DNA of 64,000 nt. It comes from Umezawaea tangerina (lineage in GTDB: Bacteria > Actinomycetota > Actinomycetes > Mycobacteriales > Pseudonocardiaceae). The notes under the pieces were generated by a model. That model searched no databases. It was given only the letters and a program-made list of their open reading frames with translations, and was not told the origin of the DNA. The stretch lies in contig NZ_PVTF01000003.1 in the NCBI RefSeq assembly GCF_003002815.1, forward strand, positions 724,703 through 788,702, given 5' to 3'. The position numbers and the translations under genes were made by a program. This document shows, piece after piece, positions 60,636 through 64,000 of the stretch; positions within the stretch are counted from its first letter, which is position 1, and the number at the start of each line of letters is the position of its first letter.

Positions 60636-62885
60636 TCAGAGGTGCTGGCGCACCTGCACGACCCGCAGCTCGGGCGAGGCGAGGATGTCGCGCTCGCAGA
60701 ACCGCTCCGTCACCCACTGCTTCTTCGAGTACAGCTTCGTCTGGTCGCTGAAGTGCGGCGACGTCGAGTCCGACGACTGGGAGTACGCCAGCAGCGTCAC
60801 CGCGTCCGGGCACCCGTCGCCGTCGAACGACACGACGTGCAGGTAGGTCGCCCCGTGCTGCATCTCGGTGTAGCCCTTGGCGGGGTCCCACCCGCCGCGG
60901 ATCGAGTTGAACACGCCCAGCCCGGCCGTGCCGCCGTCGATCGGGATCCGCTCACCGTTGCGCACGACGTACTGGTTGTCGCCCAGCGGGGCGTTCATCG
61001 GGATGCCCGCCGTGCGCAGCTCGGCGACCGCCGCGACCAGCGCCTGACCGACCGCGGGGACACCGGTGTCCAGGGTGTTCGGCGTGCCGACCGGGTCGGC
61101 GGCGCTGAACGGCACCTTCCACGTCGCCTTGCCGCGGGCCTTGGCCCAGAACCGGTCGAACAGCAGCGCCCCCCGGCTGTCGACATCGTGCTTGCGGTCC
61201 CAAGTGGACAGTGCGTCGCACGCGTCGGCGAGGTCCGCCGACATCGTGCGGCACAGCGCCACGGTGTCGTCGAGCACCAGGTCCGCGACGTAGTCCTTGT
61301 TCGAGAACATCAGGTCCTGCAACGACTGGCGGCTGTACTTGCCGCCCTTGGCCAGCTCCGTGAGCGCTCCGCGGGTGCGGGCGGTGCGCTCGGTCCCCGT
61401 CTTGCCGAGGATCCGGGAGAACCCGGTGACCGGCTGCTTCGGGTTCGTCAGCCAGTAGCTGTCGTTCGAGTTCTCCAGGAAGTCGGCGCGCTGCAACGAC
61501 GGCAGCTCCGCGGGCCCGAACGCGCCCGCCTGCACGGCGTCGGCGTCGCGACCCCACGCGCAGTCGGTCCGCGACCCGTCGAGCACGGCGATCCCGTCCT
61601 CCGCCCAGGTCTTGCGGCCCAGCTCGGTGTTGCACCGCTCCGCGCGCTCGTCGGTCACGTTCGGGATGTTGTGCAGCTGCGAGTACCTCGCCGTGCCCTT
61701 CGCGTCCGTGATGAAGATGTTCATCCACGGCAGCCCCTGCGTCTCCTCCAGCGCGCGGAACGCCGAGGCCGTGTCACCGGTCCGCGAGAGGCGTTCCAGC
61801 GAGTTGGTCATCCGCAGGTTCTCCGCGTTCGCGTCGGCCAGCGCGTAGGCCGTCGTGTCCGTCCACGGCAGGTCCCGCCCGTCGACGGCGGGCACGATCG
61901 GCCCGTACCGGCTCCACCACTGCGGCCTGGTCACCGTCGTGCCGTCCTGCACGGTCACCGTCACGTCCCGGCGCACCATGTCCTCGGGCTTGCCGTCGAC
62001 CAGGTACTTCGTCCGCTCACCGGGAACCAGCGTCAGCGCGAACACGCTGTAGGTGCGGGTCGTGTCCGCCGCCGTGCCGCTCCACGCGATCGTCGCGTTG
62101 TGGCCCAACCAGAGGAACGGGACGCCGACGATGCCGCCGCCCGCCACGTCCATCCGGCCGGGGATCGTCAGGTGCGACTGCCACAGCCGCAGGTCGGGCG
62201 TGTTCCACGGCAGGTGCGGGTTCGCCAGCGACAGGCCGCGCCCGGTCACCGTAGAGGCGCTGCCGAGCGCGATCGCGTTGCTGCCGATCGACTGCTCCGG
62301 TACCGGCTGCGCCGCCACGATCCCGTCCGCCGCGGCCGCCTGCCCGAACACCATGCCCAGTGCGTAGACGTGCCGGTAGACGTCGAGCTCGGTCATCGGG
62401 CGCAGCCACGCCTTGCCCGCGCACGCCGGGTCGGTGATCCGGTTCTCCCGCAGGTACTCCGAGACCCCGGCCGCGTACCCGGCCACGGCCTCGCGCACCT
62501 CGGTGGTGGGCCCCAGCCTGTCCTTGCGCGCCACCAGGCGTTCGACCACGCCGGTGTCGTTGACGCCCTGGAAGTACAGGTCGCTGGCCAGGTTCGTCCT
62601 GGCCCGCGTCAGCCCGCTCCCGGTCGCCGCGTCCGCGCCGAGGTAGCGCGACCGCGTCCCGGACGTGGTCAACATCGTCTGCGCCAACGAGCACATGTTG
62701 TCGTTCGCCGCCGCGTACCCCTGCCCGAACCCGAGGTCCCGGTAGTTGGTCGCGACGATGTGGGGGATGCCGTACTCGGTGTAGCGGATGGTCGCGGACA
62801 GCCCTCGGGCGTCGGCCGCCGCGGCCCCCGCCCAGAGCAGCGCCGGTATGGCCAGCAGGGCCGTCAACTTGCTTCGCAGTGGCAC
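60636..62885 (-). CDS. Secreted penicillin acylase-family N-terminal nucleophile hydrolase
   Basis: A 749-residue exported enzyme. Signal peptide about 1-28 (KLTALLAIPALLWAGAAAADA). The alpha chain begins ATIRYTEYGIPHIVATNYRDLGFGQGYAAANDNM. The beta-chain nucleophile is the Ser of SIGSNAIALGS (about residue 200), which would be exposed by autocleavage, with ANPHLPWNTP and LWLGHNATIAWSG downstream. The pattern is nearest the aculeacin-A/PvdQ-type acylases, which cleave lipopeptide or acyl-homoserine-lactone amides. Start GTG 62885 has AAGAAGAG upstream. An ArsR-type regulator lies upstream on the same strand. Confidence 0.92.
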   Translation of the reverse strand: MPLRSKLTALLAIPALLWAGAAAADARGLSATIRYTEYGIPHIVATNYRDLGFGQGYAAANDNMCSLAQTMLTTSGTRSRYLGADAATGSGLTRARTNLASDLYFQGVNDTGVVERLVARKDRLGPTTEVREAVAGYAAGVSEYLRENRITDPACAGKAWLRPMTELDVYRHVYALGMVFGQAAAADGIVAAQPVPEQSIGSNAIALGSASTVTGRGLSLANPHLPWNTPDLRLWQSHLTIPGRMDVAGGGIVGVPFLWLGHNATIAWSGTAADTTRTYSVFALTLVPGERTKYLVDGKPEDMVRRDVTVTVQDGTTVTRPQWWSRYGPIVPAVDGRDLPWTDTTAYALADANAENLRMTNSLERLSRTGDTASAFRALEETQGLPWMNIFITDAKGTARYSQLHNIPNVTDERAERCNTELGRKTWAEDGIAVLDGSRTDCAWGRDADAVQAGAFGPAELPSLQRADFLENSNDSYWLTNPKQPVTGFSRILGKTGTERTARTRGALTELAKGGKYSRQSLQDLMFSNKDYVADLVLDDTVALCRTMSADLADACDALSTWDRKHDVDSRGALLFDRFWAKARGKATWKVPFSAADPVGTPNTLDTGVPAVGQALVAAVAELRTAGIPMNAPLGDNQYVVRNGERIPIDGGTAGLGVFNSIRGGWDPAKGYTEMQHGATYLHVVSFDGDGCPDAVTLLAYSQSSDSTSPHFSDQTKLYSKKQWVTERFCERDILASPELRVVQVRQHL

Positions 62886-62923
62886 GGGTGCTCTTCTTTC
62901 CGTGGAGGTTCGTGCTCGTGAAG

Positions 62924-62943
62924 GCACGCCTTTCGGGGCGTGC
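62924..62943 (-). promoter_or_regulatory. Hairpin in acylase 5' region
   Basis: GCACGCC/GGCGTGC with a 6-nt loop (62924-62930 with 62937-62943) sits between the ArsR stop and the acylase start. It may terminate the ArsR transcript or shape the acylase leader. Confidence 0.4.
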
Positions 62944-63003
62944 GAGGTGCGCGCTTCCACCGCCTGGGTCGTCGAGTTGCCGCTCGGCGACCCAGGGCCC
63001 GTC

Positions 63004-63558
63004 CTAGTCGGGGTCGGGGAAGGCGATGAAGCGGACCAGCAGGCGCCTGGCGTCCGCCGGGGTGTCCTCCGGTGCGCGCCGGTGGCGCTTGAGCAGGGCC
63101 ATGTAGTCCTCGAAGAACGCCTCGAGCTCGGCACGGGTGACGATGATCGCGCCCCTGGAGAACGGGACGGCGTCGGCCCAGTCGCCCATCTCGGGGCTCT
63201 TCTCCTGGAACCTGGCCCAGGACTCCAGGTCCTCCGCGAACTGCTGCTCGCGCAGCCCGTCCAGGACCGCCGCCAGCTCCGGGCTCTGCTCGCTGCGCAA
63301 CGGGAACCGCAGGTCCCGCGGGACCACCCGCCACCAGCGCTCCTTGCCCTTGCCGAGCGCGGGCTCGTCCTCGATGAACCCGTGCTTGGCCAGTTCGCGG
63401 AGGTGGTAGCTGGTCGACCCGGTGTTCTGCCCCAACGCCGCGGCCAGCGTCGTCGACGACGCCGGTGCCCGGCGCAGCTCGGCGAGGATCCGCCGCCGCA
63501 ACGGGTGGGCGAGTGCCTTCAGCGTCGCCGGGTCGGCGATCTCCTCCGGTGGGGGCAT
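63004..63558 (-). CDS. ArsR-type winged-helix regulator
   Basis: A 184-residue regulator. ALAHPLRRRILAELRRAPASSTTLAAALGQNTGSTSYHLRELAKHGFIE (about 15-62) is the HTH, with wing GKGKERWWRVVPRD. The C-terminal ~100 residues (AVLDGLREQQFAEDLESWARF and LEAFFEDYMALL) resemble the helix-turn-helix/DUF4389-like effector domain of related actinobacterial regulators. It precedes the acylase by 118 bp on the same strand and may regulate it. Confidence 0.9.
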   Translation of the reverse strand: MPPPEEIADPATLKALAHPLRRRILAELRRAPASSTTLAAALGQNTGSTSYHLRELAKHGFIEDEPALGKGKERWWRVVPRDLRFPLRSEQSPELAAVLDGLREQQFAEDLESWARFQEKSPEMGDWADAVPFSRGAIIVTRAELEAFFEDYMALLKRHRRAPEDTPADARRLLVRFIAFPDPD

Positions 63559-63648
63559 GGGACGAAACTAGCGTGCAGAGATTCCTTTGCACAGTGTTCC
63601 CGGCAAAGTTCAGGGTTCTCCCCGAGCCCGCTCAGGGGTGGCCGGGTC

Positions 63649-63945
63649 GTGCGTCCGGACCTGGACCTGCCTGCGCTGCGCGAGGAGTTCGACGTCAGCC
63701 TCACGGCGCTGCGCGAGGCGCTGGAGGTGCTGTCCGCCAAGGGGATCATCGACGCCCGCCAGGAGCGCGGCACGTTCGTCACGCCCCGCTCGTCGTGGAA
63801 CGTGCTCGACGGCGACGTGACGCGGTGGCGGTCGGCGGGCCCGGTCGACGTGGAGCTGCTGGAGGACCTGGGCGAGGTGCGGTCGATCGCGGTCCCCGCT
63901 CTAGATGTTGTGACTAGTGAGGTTGTGAACGGCGTGTCGAGTTGA
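63649..63945 (+). pseudogene. Truncated FadR/GntR-family regulator
   Basis: A remnant of a GntR regulator. LREEFDVSLTALREALEVLSAKGIIDARQERGTFVTPRSSWNVLDGDVTRW matches the winged helix and linker of FadR-type proteins, and LLEDLGEVRSIAVPA starts the ligand domain. After about 63898 the family match stops abruptly and the frame ends in unrelated residues at 63945, so ~130 residues of the FCD domain are missing. The usual N-terminal ~25 residues are also absent before GTG 63649. The break coincides with a change to AT-richer DNA, consistent with insertion of another element. Confidence 0.75.
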
Positions 63946-64000
63946 ACAAGCGAGGACCTCTGGGCGAAGTGGATGTGTCTGACGCATCCGATCCGCACAC
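63899..64000. other. Probable left end of an inserted element
   Basis: From about 63899 the sequence falls by eye to about 55% GC and no longer continues the GntR frame. It begins CTAGATG with a second CTAG 14 bp on, and has no coding frame of its own before the window ends. This is what the non-coding end of an insertion sequence looks like, but no transposase or terminal repeat can be seen here. Confidence 0.45.

Overview
The window is about 64 kb of very GC-rich (by eye above 70%) chromosome from a filamentous actinomycete. Many GTG starts, ATGA/GTGA start-stop overlaps, DUF3558 and DUF2630 proteins, a Pls/PosA synthetase, an EphD-type fusion and many secreted hydrolases suggest Pseudonocardiaceae (Saccharothrix, Lentzea or Actinosynnema-like). 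That placement is inference from gene content. No rRNA, tRNA, CRISPR array, origin or complete mobile element was seen. The only sign of a mobile element is at the extreme right edge.

Layout. (1) 1-7057: an organosulfur uptake and oxidation locus. The minus strand carries a lipoprotein solute-binding protein, a GNAT acetyltransferase and an SsuD-like flavin monooxygenase, preceded by a 24-codon leader peptide of the actinobacterial sulfur-gene type. The plus strand carries the matching permease, ATPase and an FAD/NAD(P)-binding protein. Two flavin reductases follow on the minus strand behind a second, Cys-rich leader peptide. (2) 7.2-9.6 kb: a DinB-like protein and a KstD-like flavoprotein. 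(3) 10.2-16.3 kb: a large secreted subtilase, a lipoprotein resembling that protease's propeptide, and a GH89 alpha-N-acetylglucosaminidase. (4) 16.4-21.6 kb: a TPR protein, then a TetR regulator with a clear multi-palindrome operator controlling a PF10118 protein, a VanB-type reductase and an EphD-like hydrolase-SDR fusion. (5) 21.6-30.5 kb: an M1 metallopeptidase overlapping a Pls/PosA-family synthetase whose adenylation pocket reads lysine-like, then a DUF4153 membrane protein and a histidine kinase/response regulator pair. (6) 30.6-42.8 kb: RecD2 helicase, a DUF3558 lipoprotein, DUF2630, an M14 carboxypeptidase, a metzincin, a CBM2-GH18 chitinase with two DasR-type sites, a serine hydrolase that lacks its nucleophile, and a DUF4239/cell-surface protein pair. 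(7) 42.9-48.5 kb: an HPF-like protein, a methyltransferase/UPF0303/Gfo-Idh operon divergent from a ROK regulator, a self-regulated membrane protein/winged-helix pair, and a Ser/Thr kinase. (8) 48.5-53.2 kb: an orphan N6-adenine methylase facing a PP2C phosphatase across a perfect inverted repeat, then ArsR, a 187-residue P450-like remnant and an ICL/PEP-mutase-type enzyme. (9) 53.2-63.9 kb: an alginate-lyase-type secreted enzyme with a third DasR-type site, an alpha/beta hydrolase, a Tat-exported His-rich PHP protein with a Cys-tailed partner, two SDRs, TetR, a penicillin-acylase-type enzyme, ArsR and a broken GntR gene.

The points most worth a second look are: the two sulfur leader peptides on a split organosulfur locus; the lysine-coded Pls/PosA synthetase joined to an M1 peptidase; the free-standing propeptide-like lipoprotein beside a subtilase; the kinase-methylase-phosphatase neighbourhood; the mini-P450 operon; the Ser-to-Gly serine hydrolase; and a 120-bp structured inverted repeat at 58.8 kb.
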